A DNA stretch of 53,257 nucleotides. Source: Phycisphaeraceae bacterium (GTDB lineage Bacteria; Planctomycetota; Phycisphaerae; Phycisphaerales; Zrk34). The first letter of the stretch is position 1. Every line of letters begins with the position of its first letter. Below are positions 52,399-53,257 of this stretch, in pieces. The notes under the pieces are model-generated. The model searched no databases. It was not told where the DNA came from and saw only the letters and a list, made by a program, of their open reading frames with translations. Position numbers and translations under genes: made by a program. The stretch is from the NCBI GenBank assembly GCA_028284925.1, contig JANQQT010000103.1, forward strand, positions 1-53,257, given 5' to 3'.

Positions 52399-53257
52399 GG
52401 CTTGGCATTCTTCTTTCGTCGGGCGCGTTCAGCAATGGCGCGGAAGTAGGCGTCGACACGACGCTTGTATTCACCGGTAACCGACTCCCTGCTACCCTCC
52501 AACAAATCCTTGGCCAGTTTGGGAGGCAGCTTACCCCAATCCTTCGCGCCCGCGATTCGTCGAATACGCGGGAGGTTTTCCGGAGTTTTCTGTTCGGAAT
52601 CGGGAGAAGCGCCGTCACCGGACTTCCCGCTAAATCCTTCCGACTCCTGACCTTGCCCCTTGGAAGGTGATCCCGGCGTTTGGTTATTTGACCGGGCATT
52701 GGCCATGGACCGCGCCTGGGAGGCTGCGGCCCGCGATAACGCCTGTGATGCGGATTGACTCAAGGCCTGCGCGGCTTTGGATGAAGGCGACTGACCCGGT
52801 TGCCCCTGCCCCCCCCGCTGCTCCCCCTTACCCGATTCGCCTTGACCCGACTGACCTTGGCCCGACTGACTCTTCCCGGACTGCCCCTTTCCGGATTGAC
52901 TTTGACCGGAATTCGATTGACCGCTCGACGATGGTGACTGGCCCATGCCCGACGAAGAACTGTTGGATCGACTTGCCTGAGACTGCGATTGGCCGGCCTT
53001 CGCAATTTGATTTGAGGCCTGGCTACCATCTTGCGAGGCATTGGAATCATTGGATTGGCCTGACGAACTGAACGACTCACCGCGGTTCATGGATTGATCC
53101 AATTGGTCAAGCGTACGGGCCAGCGCACGGGCTACGCTTGGATCGTCCAGAGGAGTTGAACTGGGGGCAGCAGGAGACTGACCAGGACCGGCTCCGGGAG
53201 TTTTTCCGGGTGAACTTCCGGGTGAATTTCCGGGGGTACTTCCGGGGGTGCTTCCGG
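52395..53257 (-). CDS. Ser/Gln/Gly-rich low-complexity protein (5' end outside window)
   Basis: The frame is open to the window edge, so the N-terminus is missing. The visible part first reads PGSxPG-like repeats (53200-53257), then VARALARTLDQLDQSMNRGE, then about 120 residues rich in Gln, Ser and Gly with units such as SGQGQSGQGESGKG. The last 60 residues are folded-looking: WGKLPPKLAKDLLEGSRESV and then YKRRVDAYFRAIAERARR. That ending recalls the C-termini of DUF4175-type or related planctomycete envelope proteins; the match is from memory and weak. It is translationally coupled to the cyclase-fold gene. Confidence 0.75.
   Translation of the reverse strand, partial: GSTPGSTPGNSPGSSPGKTPGAGPGQSPAAPSSTPLDDPSVARALARTLDQLDQSMNRGESFSSSGQSNDSNASQDGSQASNQIAKAGQSQSQASRSNSSSSGMGQSPSSSGQSNSGQSQSGKGQSGKSQSGQGQSGQGESGKGEQRGGQGQPGQSPSSKAAQALSQSASQALSRAAASQARSMANARSNNQTPGSPSKGQGQESEGFSGKSGDGASPDSEQKTPENLPRIRRIAGAKDWGKLPPKLAKDLLEGSRESVTGEYKRRVDAYFRAIAERARRKKNAKP

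Noticed and set aside
1..53257. Mobile elements, CRISPR, tRNA and rRNA genes
   Set aside because: No transposase, terminal repeats, repeat-spacer array, cloverleaf-type tRNA with CCA-side signature, or rRNA segment was seen on either strand.

Overview
The window most likely comes from a planctomycete, probably of the Phycisphaerae type. The main evidence is two gene pairs that each encode a DUF1549/DUF1553 (PSD1) protein followed by a DUF1501 protein, a family signature of Planctomycetes. Supporting evidence is a Gram-negative style envelope set (LptE-like and BamD-like proteins, many lipoproteins), a bacterial cdaA-ybbR locus, and a topoisomerase VI gene pair that is rare in bacteria. I found no rRNA, tRNA, CRISPR array, insertion sequence or phage gene. 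The sequence reads as ordinary chromosome.

Layout. Bases 1-2225 (+) hold the end of a flavin disulfide reductase and a fused TIGR04282-TIGR04283 protein, both very G-rich on the plus strand. Bases 2243-10964 (-) read in transcription order cdaA, ybbR, proA, a VKOR-DsbA fusion, bamD-like, lptE-like and ftsH. A divergent intergenic region at 10965-11178 separates these from top6B-top6A (+). Then come an ANTAR response regulator and a co-directional run ending in an intrinsic terminator: TolB-like lipoprotein, second lipoprotein, small conserved protein and XerC-type recombinase. Bases 19363-31790 (-) carry a small zinc-ribbon protein, a TPR protein, an unknown protein and the two PSD1/DUF1501 pairs. 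An IclR regulator is divergent from them. Bases 32838-36047 hold small lipoproteins and planctomycete-type unknowns.

Bases 36048-38053 hold leuA behind a complete transcription-attenuation leader: promoter, a 16-residue leader peptide with seven leucines, a possible antiterminator and a strong terminator. This is the best new regulatory finding in the window. Bases 38078-43401 (-) are the phoH - 7TM-HD phosphodiesterase - ybeY - corC cluster. Bases 43535-50787 (+) carry a lipoprotein, cinA, aspS, asnB, an AmrS-type radical SAM gene that is probably leaderless, and a STAS protein. Bases 50799-53257 (-) carry a cytochrome c lipoprotein, a terpenoid-cyclase-fold protein and a low-complexity protein cut by the window edge.

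How the genes connect. Two genes 30 kb apart would make and break cyclic di-AMP: cdaA and the PgpH-like HD protein. The CdaA has an altered catalytic motif, DMG in place of DGA. The topoisomerase VI A subunit carries a histone-H1-like lysine tail. One PSD1/PSCyt1 protein has a concanavalin-like domain inserted just before the final segment of DUF1553. The function of the DUF1501/PSD1 pairs is unknown; their signal sequences and haem-type CxxCH motifs point to the cell envelope.
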